32,383 bases of DNA, from NCBI GenBank assembly GCA_964489705.1, contig CAZAZQ010000025.1, forward strand, positions 1-32,383. The letters are read 5' to 3'. Positions 16,257 through 24,880 of this stretch are shown here, in pieces. The position numbers were made by a program, and so were the translations under genes. The notes below the pieces were generated by a model. That model was not told the origin of the DNA and did no database searches. It saw only the letters and a list, made by a program, of their open reading frames with translations. Numbering within the stretch: the stretch's first letter is position 1; each line of letters begins with the position of its first letter. This stretch comes from CAZAZQ01 sp964489705. GTDB taxonomy: Bacteria > Zixibacteria > MSB-5A5 > GN15 > FEB-12.

Positions 16257-17078
16257 CTACGGTTGGCGGGGAAACTTGGAAAAATCGGGCGGGCGTTTTT
16301 CATTGAAGGCGTTGCGGCCCTCTTGCGCTTCCTCGCTCATGTAAAACAGCATGGTGGCGTTGCCCGCCAACTCTTGAAGTCCGGCTTGCCCGTCACAGTC
16401 GGCATTCAACGCCGCTTTCAGGCAGCGGATAGCGGTGGGCGAGTTCGCCAGAATTTCCCGGCACCATTGCACCGTCTCTTCCTCCAACCGCTCCAACGGC
16501 ACCACCGTATTGACCAACCCCATCCGCAACGCTTCCTCCGCCGTATACTTCCGACAGAGGAACCAAATCTCGCGGGCTTTCTTTTGCCCCACGATGCGCG
16601 CCATGTATGCCGCTCCGTAGCCGCCGTCGAAGGAACCGACCCGCGGACCGGTCTGCCCGAAAATCGCATTATCCGCCGCAATGGTCAAATCGCACAAAAG
16701 ATGCAGCACATGCCCGCCCCCGATAGCGTAGCCTGCCACCATGGCAATAATCGGCTTGGGACAGGTGCGCATTTGGCGTTGAAAGTCCAAGACGTTCAGA
16801 CGGGGAACGCCCCGCTCGTCCTGGTAGCCGGAATCGCCGCGAACCTTCTGGTCTCCGCCGGAGCAGAACGCTTTCTCTCCTTCGCCGGTCAGGATAATGA
16901 CTCCGATTTCCGGATCTTCGCGGGCGTCGGCAAGCGCTTGCGACATTTCGTTAACGGTAAGAGGGCGGAAGGCATTGCGCACTTCGGGACGATTGATAGT
17001 TATTTTGGCGATTCCTCCCGCTTTGTGGTACTTAATGTCGGTAAATGTCCCCGCTTCCTTCCACGCAATGTGTGCCAT
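16257..17078 (-). CDS. menB: 1,4-dihydroxy-2-naphthoyl-CoA synthase
   Basis: 273 aa crotonase-fold enzyme closing the second ring from OSB-CoA. Marks are ITINRPEVRNAFRP, the oxyanion-hole segment AFCSGGDQKVRGDSGY, GYAIGGGHVLHLLCDLTIA, GQTGPRVGSFDGGYGA and the C-terminal EKRPPDFSKF typical of MenB. Two adjacent ATGs (17081 and 17078) are possible. The second gives better spacing from AAGGAG and overlaps the menH stop by one base (TGATG). The longer open frame to 17201 is just read-through inside menH. Confidence 0.96.
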   Translation of the reverse strand: MAHIAWKEAGTFTDIKYHKAGGIAKITINRPEVRNAFRPLTVNEMSQALADAREDPEIGVIILTGEGEKAFCSGGDQKVRGDSGYQDERGVPRLNVLDFQRQMRTCPKPIIAMVAGYAIGGGHVLHLLCDLTIAADNAIFGQTGPRVGSFDGGYGAAYMARIVGQKKAREIWFLCRKYTAEEALRMGLVNTVVPLERLEEETVQWCREILANSPTAIRCLKAALNADCDGQAGLQELAGNATMLFYMSEEAQEGRNAFNEKRPPDFSKFPRQP

Positions 17079-17902
17079 CATGCTCCTTTCTTTTCTGACC
17101 TCAAAAATTGACGCACCAACCGAATAAACGTGCTTTCCTGCTCCCAATGAACCGTATGCCCCGCCCCCGCAACACACCGCAGGCGGGCGGCAGGACAACA
17201 CTTCACCATCTCAGCGGCAACCGCCTGAAATTTAGCATCCTTTTCGCCGATGAGCAACAAAAGGCTGGATCGGAATTCCGGCAATTTTTCCCATAGGGAA
17301 GGTTGCGCCCCGGTGCCCATCATCCGCAACGAGAGCGACAAACCATGCCGGTTTTTGTTCACAGCGAGCCGCTCGGCAATAAGGCGTTCCAACCGTGCCG
17401 GGTCGGCGGAAAGGGAGGCGAACACCGGCTGGCGATACCAGTTTTTGAGAAACGTTTCAAACGAGCCGTGCTCGATTGCCGACGCCAGAGCCTCGTCGTG
17501 CTTGCGCCGGGCTTGTCGCTCCGCTTCGGTTTTCAACCCCGGAGACGCCGACTCCAAAACGACCTTGTCGAATCTTTCCGGATAACTGCCTGCCAGGTAC
17601 AACGCCAACCGTCCGCCCATCGAATACCCTACCACACCACACCGCTCGACCCCCTGCCCCTCTAACCACGCTCCCAAAGCAGCGGCGGTGTTCTCCATCG
17701 TAAACCATTGCTTGTCGTTTTCGACGACGGTTTTCCCATGCCCCGGCAAATCCGGCACTACACAGAAAAACTCATCGCTTAACGCTTCCGCCACCGTTGC
17801 CCAGTCCCGCGAAGAACCTAAAAAGCCGTGGAGAAACAGTACCGGCGGGTTGGTCGGGTTACCGTGCTGTTCGATATGGAAGGTGTACGGACTCTTTATC
17901 AT
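17078..17902 (-). CDS. menH: SHCHC synthase, alpha/beta hydrolase
   Basis: 274 aa alpha/beta-hydrolase that removes pyruvate from SEPHCHC to give SHCHC. Oxyanion segment LFLHGFLGSSRDW, nucleophile Ser94 in GYSMGG, acidic Asp222 in IGEKDAKF and His249 in AGAGHTVHW form the triad seen in MenH. DLPGHG matches the family. The ATG overlaps the menD stop by four bases, and the stop is overlapped by menB, placing it tightly in the operon. Confidence 0.93.
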   Translation of the reverse strand: MIKSPYTFHIEQHGNPTNPPVLFLHGFLGSSRDWATVAEALSDEFFCVVPDLPGHGKTVVENDKQWFTMENTAAALGAWLEGQGVERCGVVGYSMGGRLALYLAGSYPERFDKVVLESASPGLKTEAERQARRKHDEALASAIEHGSFETFLKNWYRQPVFASLSADPARLERLIAERLAVNKNRHGLSLSLRMMGTGAQPSLWEKLPEFRSSLLLLIGEKDAKFQAVAAEMVKCCPAARLRCVAGAGHTVHWEQESTFIRLVRQFLRSEKKGA

Positions 17903-19671
17903 TGCGGAAATGTTTCCAAGGCAGCGACAATTTTTTCCGCTATCAGCCGATGCAAAGCAACATTGTCGTTCCGGTCGGTGCTCACTTCAATGATTGTGGA
18001 ATGCTTCTCTTCTTGCGCTTTTTGATATGCCTGTACGAAAGAGGCTCTATCTGAAGGGGAGGCGTAAGCGATGCCGAACATCTCAGCGGCATGAGAGAAC
18101 GTCAAGCCATGCGGAGCGGCAAAATATGGTTCGAATTTATCTTTCCACTGGGAAATCGGCAGGAAAGAGAAGATGCCACCGCCGTTGTTGTTGATAACCA
18201 CCATAATCAGCGGATGCGGCAGCGACGCCGCCAACGCCAGAGAATTCACGTCATGCAGAAACGCCAAGTCCCCCATCAGCAAAGTGACCGGCTTTTGCAA
18301 CCCCCTCGCAAAACCGGCAGCGGTTGCAATAGTTCCGTCAATGCCGCTGGCGCCGCGGTTGCAACCGACCACCACCGGGGCTCCCGACGGGTCGGCAAAC
18401 ATATCCATATCCCGGATGGGCATACTGCTGGCAAGAAAAAGCCCGCTGTCGGAAAGGATATACCGCGAAATCAAGCGGGCTATTGCCGGTTCACTCAGAG
18501 CATCGCCGGTATCCAGCTCCTTTGCCAGCACTGTTTCCGCTTTCTTTGAAGCCGTTTTGAACTGCTCCAACCACGAGGACGGGGGATCAGCGGGCGGAAG
18601 GGAAGTTACTAACCGCTTACAGAAAGTGGGGATATCGACCTCGACACGGTTGGTAACCAGATGATCGGGGTCGTCTCGAAGCGAATGGGAGGCGATGTGA
18701 ATATATTCTTTCGGTGGGTAGGCGGCACAAAGTTGCTGCAACCTTTTGGAGGTCGGTACCCTGCCGAAATGAAGAATGACGTCCGGTCGAAGTTCGTTGA
18801 AGAAACGTTCACTCTGCAGCATCACATCGTAGAAAGCGATGACATTGTCGGCTCTCTTTCCCAACCGCATGCCCGAAGCAATATCGGGAAAGACCGGTAT
18901 CTTCAAATGCCGACATACTTCCCATACCGCCTGCCGCTCCTCCTCACGAGCGAGCCGCCCGACTATCACCAAGCCGCGCCGAGCTTTCGAAAGAGTTTCG
19001 GCAACAGTGGCAACAGCTTCATCCGAGGCAGACGGCACCCCCACGTGGAAATCGGTATACGGCTTCCGGCGCTCACGCCACCTCGCTATTGGCGTCAGAT
19101 ATGCGCTGAAATCTTTTTTTGTTCCGACCGGCGTCAGCGGCTCACGAAACATGGTGTTGAGATGGACAGGTCCTGCAGGAGAGGAGAGGGCTTGCCGGAT
19201 TGCTTCGTCGATGGTAGATAACACAAACCGGGGTGCTATTGCTTCATCCGGGCAGGGCATATCAAAAAACCAGCGGACGGAATCACCGTACATCTTGACC
19301 TGGTCGATGGTCTGGTTGGCGCCGGTGTCGCGCAGTTCCGGCGGGCGGTCGGCAGTGAGAACGATAAGCGGCACCATATCCATCGAGGCTTCCACAACGG
19401 CAGGATAAAAATTTGCCGCCGCCGTGCCGGAGGTGCTGACCACCACCGCGGGAGTCATGGTCGCCCTCGCATACCCTACGGCATGGAAGGCGGAGCCCCG
19501 CTCGTCGTAATGGACGACACTTTCGGCGCGGGTGTTCTCCGCAATCGCCGTCACCAACGGGGCATTACGGGAACCCGGCGAGAGGAAAAACGAGCGGATA
19601 CCGTGGCGAATAAGCTCTTCGACTATAAGATGCGCCCAGAGAGCGTTGAGGTTATGAAATTCGGTCGTCAT
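17899..19671 (-). CDS. menD: SEPHCHC synthase (thiamine-diphosphate enzyme)
   Basis: 590 aa from the ATG at 19671, which shares one base with the menF stop (TGATG). The frame extends a little further upstream but only inside menF. It condenses isochorismate with 2-oxoglutarate. MenD marks are the N-terminal SFFLSPGSRNAPLV, SGTAAANFYPAVVEA, ADRPPELRDTGANQTIDQ, and the C-terminal TPP/Mg2+ site with GCNRGASGIDG, MGDLAFLHDVNSL and INNNGGGIFSFLP. The length is normal for the family. Confidence 0.97.
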   Translation of the reverse strand: MTTEFHNLNALWAHLIVEELIRHGIRSFFLSPGSRNAPLVTAIAENTRAESVVHYDERGSAFHAVGYARATMTPAVVVSTSGTAAANFYPAVVEASMDMVPLIVLTADRPPELRDTGANQTIDQVKMYGDSVRWFFDMPCPDEAIAPRFVLSTIDEAIRQALSSPAGPVHLNTMFREPLTPVGTKKDFSAYLTPIARWRERRKPYTDFHVGVPSASDEAVATVAETLSKARRGLVIVGRLAREEERQAVWEVCRHLKIPVFPDIASGMRLGKRADNVIAFYDVMLQSERFFNELRPDVILHFGRVPTSKRLQQLCAAYPPKEYIHIASHSLRDDPDHLVTNRVEVDIPTFCKRLVTSLPPADPPSSWLEQFKTASKKAETVLAKELDTGDALSEPAIARLISRYILSDSGLFLASSMPIRDMDMFADPSGAPVVVGCNRGASGIDGTIATAAGFARGLQKPVTLLMGDLAFLHDVNSLALAASLPHPLIMVVINNNGGGIFSFLPISQWKDKFEPYFAAPHGLTFSHAAEMFGIAYASPSDRASFVQAYQKAQEEKHSTIIEVSTDRNDNVALHRLIAEKIVAALETFPQ

Positions 19672-21029
19672 CACCCGGTCACCGCCTCGAGAAAACTGTT
19701 CAACTTGCTCTCGACTTCCCGCCACTCGTCTGTGGGAACCGACCCTTCCACTATCCCGGCACCGGCAAAAAGAAATAATCGGTCACGGGAAACCAGCCCC
19801 GAGCGAATCCCAACGGCAAACTCGGCGCCGTTCGCCCCTATCCAGCCGACAGGGGCGGCATACCACCCCCGGTCGAACGGTTCCAACGCCGCTATCATAT
19901 CCCTCGCTTTTTCCCGAGGGTAGCCGCAGACGGCAGGGGTCGGGTGTAAACGCGTAAGAACATCCGCATCCGAAAATTCCGAGGCAAGCTCACCGTCAAA
20001 ATGGGTAACCAAATGCTGGACGGTGCGGAGCCGTATCAACGACCGCTTCCCTCTCCGCACCTGCCCGTCGCACAAAGAAGAAAGCGCTTCCTCGAGATAT
20101 GCCACCACCAACCGGTGCTCTTCGGCTTCTTTGGAAGAGGCAAACAGCTCTTCCGCCAGCGCCACATCTTCTTCCGGTGATTTCCCCCGAGGCCGAGTTC
20201 CGGCAACGGCTTCGCTTTCGATAACTCTCCCGCGGCGGAGGTACAACCGCTCCGGGGTCGCTCCTAAAAAAGCGCTCCCGCCATCCCATTGAAAACAAAA
20301 GTAGTAACATGCCGCCGCCCGCTCTCTCAAACGCCGCACAAGAGAAATCGGAGAAAGCATGCCCGGCGAATGAAACTCCACCCGGCGCGCCAGCACTACT
20401 TTTTGCACCTTCCCTGCGGTGATACTTGTCAAGACCTGTCGCACCATCGCCGCCCACTCTTCTTCTGATTGACCTGCCTTGAACGTGAGGTCAATCTCCT
20501 CAGCAGACGGCTCGGACATATCTTCAAAAGAAATCTTCTCTAATTCATCGAGAATCGCCTCTCTGTTCTTTTCATCAGATTTTGGAACGAGATGACAAAC
20601 AAAGACCGAACCTTCCGGTGTCCGCTGCCATTCGAACCGAGGCAGGACAAACCGATAGGCACCGAATTTTTCCCAGAGAGCATCGGACGTTTTCCCAAGC
20701 GAGGGCGAAAAGCGCATTCCCCCGTACCACCGAACCGCTTCATCGGCGGTAGGCAAAATCTCTTCAAGCTCCCGAAAGAGGGCAGCCGGTGAAATTTCGT
20801 CCTTGCTGCCAACAAGATGCGCCACTCCCAGTCCTGCCGTTTCAAAGCTGTTCTCACGATTCGACCAGTATATCTTGACCGGATTTTCCTGCCGCTCCAA
20901 CCATCCCAAGAGGTCTCCGTCTTCTACCGGCACTTCGATTCTGACCACAGCTCGCTCGCCAGGGGAAGGCAAGGAGGCAAACACTTCGTTTATTTGCGCC
21001 TCGAGCGTCTGGAGAAATTTCGGCTTCAC
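19671..21029 (-). CDS. menF: Isochorismate synthase
   Basis: 452 aa chorismate-utilising enzyme that makes isochorismate, the first committed step. The C-terminal catalytic half shows GKVQKVVLARRVEF, FLGATPERLYLRRGRVIESE with GTRPRGKSPEED, the RLHPTPAVCGYPREKA segment, and LFAGAGIVEGSVPTDEW. The N-terminal half is the usual less-conserved domain. The start overlaps the menG stop (ATGA). Placement just ahead of menD argues for menaquinone rather than siderophore use. Confidence 0.95.
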   Translation of the reverse strand: MKPKFLQTLEAQINEVFASLPSPGERAVVRIEVPVEDGDLLGWLERQENPVKIYWSNRENSFETAGLGVAHLVGSKDEISPAALFRELEEILPTADEAVRWYGGMRFSPSLGKTSDALWEKFGAYRFVLPRFEWQRTPEGSVFVCHLVPKSDEKNREAILDELEKISFEDMSEPSAEEIDLTFKAGQSEEEWAAMVRQVLTSITAGKVQKVVLARRVEFHSPGMLSPISLVRRLRERAAACYYFCFQWDGGSAFLGATPERLYLRRGRVIESEAVAGTRPRGKSPEEDVALAEELFASSKEAEEHRLVVAYLEEALSSLCDGQVRRGKRSLIRLRTVQHLVTHFDGELASEFSDADVLTRLHPTPAVCGYPREKARDMIAALEPFDRGWYAAPVGWIGANGAEFAVGIRSGLVSRDRLFLFAGAGIVEGSVPTDEWREVESKLNSFLEAVTG

Positions 21030-21808
21030 GTTCCTTCCCCCTCCCGAAATTCAAGCGAGTTGCCGCCGATCTTTTCGCCATGATAAATAGTGGCAATGCC
21101 AAAGGTTAAAGGAACGGCGCCGACGTTGTGAAATCCCGCTTTCTCCATCAGCGTACAGAAGGCTTCTCCGTACGGGAAAGTCTCGACCGTTTCATTCAAA
21201 TAGCGATACGCCCGGTTGTCGCCGGAAATCACCGCCCCTAACGTGGGGAGTAGGTATCGGAAATAAAACAAGTAAAGACGGCGAAAAAACTTCGAGTGCG
21301 GAAGAGAAAACTCCAAAATCACCGCTTTCCCCCCTTCGGTCAGCACCCGTTGCATTTCCGCAAGTGCCGCAGGCACATCGTGCATATTCCGAATTCCAAA
21401 AGCAATCGTGACGGCGTCGAAGCTGTCATCGTGAAACGGTAAAACATGCCCATCACAACGCAGGAAGAAGACCCTTCCCCTTGTTTCTCTTCGTTCCGCC
21501 TTTTCCTGTGCCAGCCGGAGCATTTCCGGTGCCATATCCACCCCCACCGCCTCAGTCACCCGAGGGTCTTTTTTCAGCGAAGAAAAGATAACGTCTCCCG
21601 TGCCGGTAGCGATATCCAGAAGAGAAAGCTGCGCTCGATTGGGGAAATAGCGGACTATCTTTTTTCGCCACGCCACATCCCGTCGCAAAGAAAGCAGCCG
21701 ATTCAAAAAATCGTAACGCGGCGCTATGCGGTCAAACATCCGCCATACCCCCGCCCGGGAGGGAGCTTTCTGTCCCGACTGTGAAAAGGTCTCTTCTATT
21801 TTTGACAT
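21026..21808 (-). CDS. menG: Demethylmenaquinone methyltransferase
   Basis: 260 aa from the ATG at 21808. A TTG at 21820 is an alternative in-frame start with GGAG very close to it. UbiE/MenG family SAM-dependent C-methyltransferase for the last step of menaquinone synthesis. It shows FDRIAPRYDFLNRLLS, the SAM-binding LLDIATGTGDV, GVDMAPEML, and the family segment DAVTIAFGIRNMHD plus RAYRYLNETVETFP. It is the first gene of the operon, about 42 bases from the predicted transcription start, so the pathway is transcribed last step first. Confidence 0.95.
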   Translation of the reverse strand: MSKIEETFSQSGQKAPSRAGVWRMFDRIAPRYDFLNRLLSLRRDVAWRKKIVRYFPNRAQLSLLDIATGTGDVIFSSLKKDPRVTEAVGVDMAPEMLRLAQEKAERRETRGRVFFLRCDGHVLPFHDDSFDAVTIAFGIRNMHDVPAALAEMQRVLTEGGKAVILEFSLPHSKFFRRLYLFYFRYLLPTLGAVISGDNRAYRYLNETVETFPYGEAFCTLMEKAGFHNVGAVPLTFGIATIYHGEKIGGNSLEFREGEGT

Positions 21809-21856
21809 ATACGCTTTCAATTCTCCGGTGTCACGACCGCTTTGCTCGATGAAGAG

Positions 21857-21884
21857 AATATAACCTTTCAGATTCTCAGTTCAA
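21857..21884 (-). promoter_or_regulatory. Promoter of the menaquinone operon
   Basis: Minus strand TTGAAC (21884-21879), 16-nt spacer, TATATT (21862-21857). It is the only good promoter upstream of the eight-gene operon. Confidence 0.55.
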
Positions 21885-22122
21885 GGAGAACCCCGGCAGC
21901 GGCACAAGAAAGGGGTTAAGACCGAAAAAGACACCGACCGATTCGCAACAACGTATTGGCTCTCCCCCATAATTTTACCCGTTTTTTCGCCCGCTCAGAA
22001 TCGAGTCATTCCCGTATCTTTAGAGCCGACAACAGCTTAACAAAATTATCCGCCCGGCAAACGATATGCTTTCTACAGACAGGGAACGGAAACCCTTAGC
22101 TGTGAAGGGGGGAACAGAAGCT
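21885..22122. other. Divergent intergenic region between men operon and flagellin
   Basis: No gene seen. A weak sigma-28-like pair (TAAC-N15-GCAAACGA near 22039) lies before the flagellin gene but matches poorly. No strong sigma-70 promoter for flagellin is evident. Confidence 0.4.
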
Positions 22123-22890
22123 ATGAGTATCACCGTTCGATTTGATTTCGGCAAATACGGGTTGTCCCAAACCCTGAGCTCAACGTATGACCAAATGTTT
22201 TCTCTTCTCGAGAAGCTCTCTTCGGGGAAAAAAATAAACTGGGCGGGAGATGCGCCTTCAACCTTGATAATTTCCGAACGGCTGCAGACGCAAATCGCCA
22301 CTCTCAACCAAGAAATCGAGAACACCACCCAGTTGATTCATAAGTACGAAACGGCTTCTTCGTACGTGTCGGAAATGCGCTCCAAGCTCACCGAGTTGCG
22401 CACCTTGGCGGTCGGCGCCGCCAACGAAGGCATCAACGACGAAACGATGCAAGCGGCGTACGCCACCGAGGCGGACGCTATCGTCCAAAGCTACAACGAC
22501 CTTTTGAAGACAGCCTCCTATAACGGTGCCCTGCTGTTTGACGGTTCCGAGGGGGCTTTGGGTGAGTTGACGGAACTTCAGGGAATCGACTTGAGCACTC
22601 CCGAAGCTGCTCAAAACTCGCTGCAACTGCTTGATCAAACCATCGAGGAGATAGACAACTTCCAAACCGAGCTGGGTGCCACTCAAAAAAATGAACTGGA
22701 AGCGCACGTGGCTTCACTGCAAATCACCACTCAAAACTTGGAAGCGGCGAACTCCATTCTGCTTGATACCGATTATGCCCAGAGCTATTCATCCCTTATG
22801 GGGGAGCTTATCAAATTCCAAGCCGCGGCCGCTCTGTTCGCCCATAGCAACATGACCGCCGACTCGGTGCTGCTGCTTTTGAACGGGTAG
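22123..22890 (+). CDS. Short flagellin-like protein
   Basis: 255 aa from the ATG at 22123. A longer frame from 22066 adds 19 residues that do not look like flagellin. Both conserved ends of flagellin are present: N-terminal LEKLSSGKKINWAGDAPSTL, ISERLQTQIATLNQEIENT, SKLTELRTLAVGAANEG, and C-terminal SILLDTDYAQSYSSLMGELI, KFQAAAALFAHSN and SVLLLLNG. The central surface domain is almost absent, so the product would form a thin filament or an export-only protein. Flagellins polymerise outside the cell after type III export. No other flagellar gene is in the window. A GGGGGG lies about 11 bases upstream. Confidence 0.88.
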   Translation: MSITVRFDFGKYGLSQTLSSTYDQMFSLLEKLSSGKKINWAGDAPSTLIISERLQTQIATLNQEIENTTQLIHKYETASSYVSEMRSKLTELRTLAVGAANEGINDETMQAAYATEADAIVQSYNDLLKTASYNGALLFDGSEGALGELTELQGIDLSTPEAAQNSLQLLDQTIEEIDNFQTELGATQKNELEAHVASLQITTQNLEAANSILLDTDYAQSYSSLMGELIKFQAAAALFAHSNMTADSVLLLLNG

Positions 22891-22916
22891 CCGTACCTTC
22901 CGCAAGCGATGAGACG

Positions 22917-22935
22917 GGAGGGCACACTCCTTTTT
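22917..22935 (+). terminator. Weak intrinsic terminator after flagellin
   Basis: GGAG-GGCACA-CTCC followed by five T residues. It sits inside a larger possible stem CCGTACC (22891-22897) with GGTACGG (22942-22948), which is itself followed by a T5 at 22955-22959. The stems are short. The region separates the convergent flagellin and phosphatase genes. Confidence 0.4.
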
Positions 22936-22959
22936 CCGTAGGGTACGGTGTGGCTTTTT

Positions 22960-24705
22960 CTACAGCCGTTTGAGGACTATCATCGTGAAATCGTCGAAGA
23001 CGTGGTCGGAAGAGGCGAACTGCTTGACCTCGTCATAGACGGCTTGAAGAATTTCGTGGCTGCGCTTCTCCTTGTTTTCCCGCACTACCTCAATCAACCG
23101 CTCCACCCCGAATTGCTCTCCGGCATTGTTGAACATTTCGGTGACCCCGTCGGTGTAAAAGACCACCAACTCCTGAGGATTCAAAACCACCGCCCGCTCC
23201 TCGTAAGTGACATCGCGGGTAATACCGAACAAATACCCGCCTTCCGCCAAAAATTCGATGTCACCGGTATTGCGAAAGAGCACAGGCCGGTCATGGCCGC
23301 AATTGGAAAAGGTCAGGATATGGTTCTTGGAGTCGAGTACCCCGTAGACGGCGGTGACGAAATTCCCCGGCTTCAACGATTCGCACAGGAGGTTGTTTAC
23401 TTTCCGGCAGATGGTGCGAATGGAATAGTTGTTCCGGATCTCCGCAATCAGGGAGGCTCGAAATGACGCCATTATCAACGCCGCCGGAATCCCCTTGCCG
23501 GAAACGTCGCCGATTGCGATGCCGGTATGATTCTCGACGATGTGAATAAAGTCGTAATAGTCGCCGCCCACCTGCTCGGAAGAGATATTGCGTCCGGCGA
23601 TGTCGTAGCCGGGAATATCGGGATCTTTGACCGGCAGGAAGCTCCGTTGGATTTCCCGTGCGATGTTGAGCTGTTCCTCCAGCTTTTTGCTTGCCAAAAG
23701 CTTCTCGTGCAGCCGCGCCCGCTCGATGGAAATTGCCGCCTGGGAAGCGAATGCCGAGAGCAAGGAGACATGGTGGTTTTCGTAGGCGTTCAGTTTGTCG
23801 GACTCCAAATTCACCACCCCGATGACGCGGTCATCCAATATCATCGGCACCACGATTTCGCTTTTGGTTTCCTGTCGCGCCATCACGTACCGGTCATCCG
23901 CCGTCACGTCGGGGACAATCACCGGTTCGCCTGCCTTAACCACGTAGCCAATGAGACCTTGTCCGATTTTCAAATGCACCTGCGACTCATGCGCCGGATC
24001 GTAGCCGATCATGTAAATCGAGCCGATATCGCCGGTTTCCGGGTCAACCAGAAAGACGCCTCCGGCGTCGTAGTCCACTACCTGTCGCAAGGAATGGAGA
24101 ATCTCCCGCAGCACTTCGTTCAAACTCAGAGAACTTGACAGCTTCTTCCCGATTTCATAGAGAATGGTGCGCTCCAGCGCCTCTCGCTTAACGGCGCGGT
24201 ACAAGGCGGCGTTGTCGATAGCCACGGCAATTTGGTTCGCCAAACCGACCAGAACATCGAGATCGCCGGGGGTAAATTCTCCCTCGATTTTGTTTATCGC
24301 TTCAATGACGCCTATCATCTGTCCCTTGCCGGTAAGGGGAACGGTCAAGACCGACCGGATTTTCATACCGATTTCTTTTTCTATCTCTGGGTCAACCCGC
24401 GGATCATTCGTCGCATCGTTAATGATAACCGGCTCTTTGTACTTCGCCACCCAGCCGACTACCCCCTGCCCGATTTCGATGTTGAAAATGCGCATTTTGC
24501 AGTCGCCACAACTCATGAACCGGATTTTCATATCCGTCCGATTGTGGTCGACCCGAAACACCAGCGCCGCTTCCGCCTCCACCGCCGTCATGACAAGCTT
24601 CAACACCTCCTCGATCAACTCCTCGTACTCGAGGGTGGCGTTGAACCGCCGGGCGGCCTCCAGCAGGAGCTTTTCGGTCTTGGTATGATGAGAAGATTCC
24701 GCCAT
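22960..24705 (-). CDS. GAF-GAF-PP2C serine phosphatase (RsbU/SpoIIE type)
   Basis: 581 aa from the ATG at 24705. The open frame reaches 24807, but the extra N-terminus overlaps the promoter and looks non-coding. Two GAF domains (about residues 12-165 and 180-340; VVGWVAKYKEPVIINDATND and LIGYVVKAGEPVIVPDVTAD) precede a short coiled linker (EEQLNIAREIQRSFLP) and a PP2C phosphatase with metal-site motifs GGDYYDF, GDVSGKGIPAALIM and FYTDGVTEMF. RsbU-type enzymes dephosphorylate anti-sigma-antagonist (STAS) proteins in partner-switching systems. GAF domains sense small molecules or redox state. No STAS or kinase partner is in the window. Confidence 0.95.
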   Translation of the reverse strand: MAESSHHTKTEKLLLEAARRFNATLEYEELIEEVLKLVMTAVEAEAALVFRVDHNRTDMKIRFMSCGDCKMRIFNIEIGQGVVGWVAKYKEPVIINDATNDPRVDPEIEKEIGMKIRSVLTVPLTGKGQMIGVIEAINKIEGEFTPGDLDVLVGLANQIAVAIDNAALYRAVKREALERTILYEIGKKLSSSLSLNEVLREILHSLRQVVDYDAGGVFLVDPETGDIGSIYMIGYDPAHESQVHLKIGQGLIGYVVKAGEPVIVPDVTADDRYVMARQETKSEIVVPMILDDRVIGVVNLESDKLNAYENHHVSLLSAFASQAAISIERARLHEKLLASKKLEEQLNIAREIQRSFLPVKDPDIPGYDIAGRNISSEQVGGDYYDFIHIVENHTGIAIGDVSGKGIPAALIMASFRASLIAEIRNNYSIRTICRKVNNLLCESLKPGNFVTAVYGVLDSKNHILTFSNCGHDRPVLFRNTGDIEFLAEGGYLFGITRDVTYEERAVVLNPQELVVFYTDGVTEMFNNAGEQFGVERLIEVVRENKEKRSHEILQAVYDEVKQFASSDHVFDDFTMIVLKRL

Positions 24706-24715
24706 AATGACCCAT

Positions 24716-24743
24716 AAAGTACGGAGAAAACGTCGATTGTCAA
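24716..24743 (-). promoter_or_regulatory. Promoter of the PP2C phosphatase gene
   Basis: Minus strand TTGACA (24743-24738), 16-nt spacer, TACTTT (24721-24716). The predicted start lies only a few bases from the ATG at 24705, so the transcript would be nearly leaderless. Confidence 0.45.
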
Positions 24744-24797
24744 ATAGATTAGAAGCCAAGCGGGAAAATAGTGAGAGGGGAAAATCCGGGGAAAGGG

Positions 24798-24826
24798 TTG
24801 ACAACATCGCTCTATCTTCTTAACGT
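24798..24826 (+). promoter_or_regulatory. Promoter of the Ig-like lipoprotein gene
   Basis: TTGACA, 17-nt spacer, TAACGT. Perfect -35, moderate -10, 55 bases before the ATG at 24881. It is divergent from the phosphatase promoter. Confidence 0.45.
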
Positions 24827-24880
24827 GAAATGAGCAAAATCACAGCCATTCAAGAGCTTTAAGGCAAAAAGGAACAAGCC

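Noticed and set aside
22039..22066. Sigma-28-type flagellar promoter before the flagellin gene
   Set aside because: The TAAC and GCAAACGA boxes have the right 15-nt spacing but match the consensus poorly.
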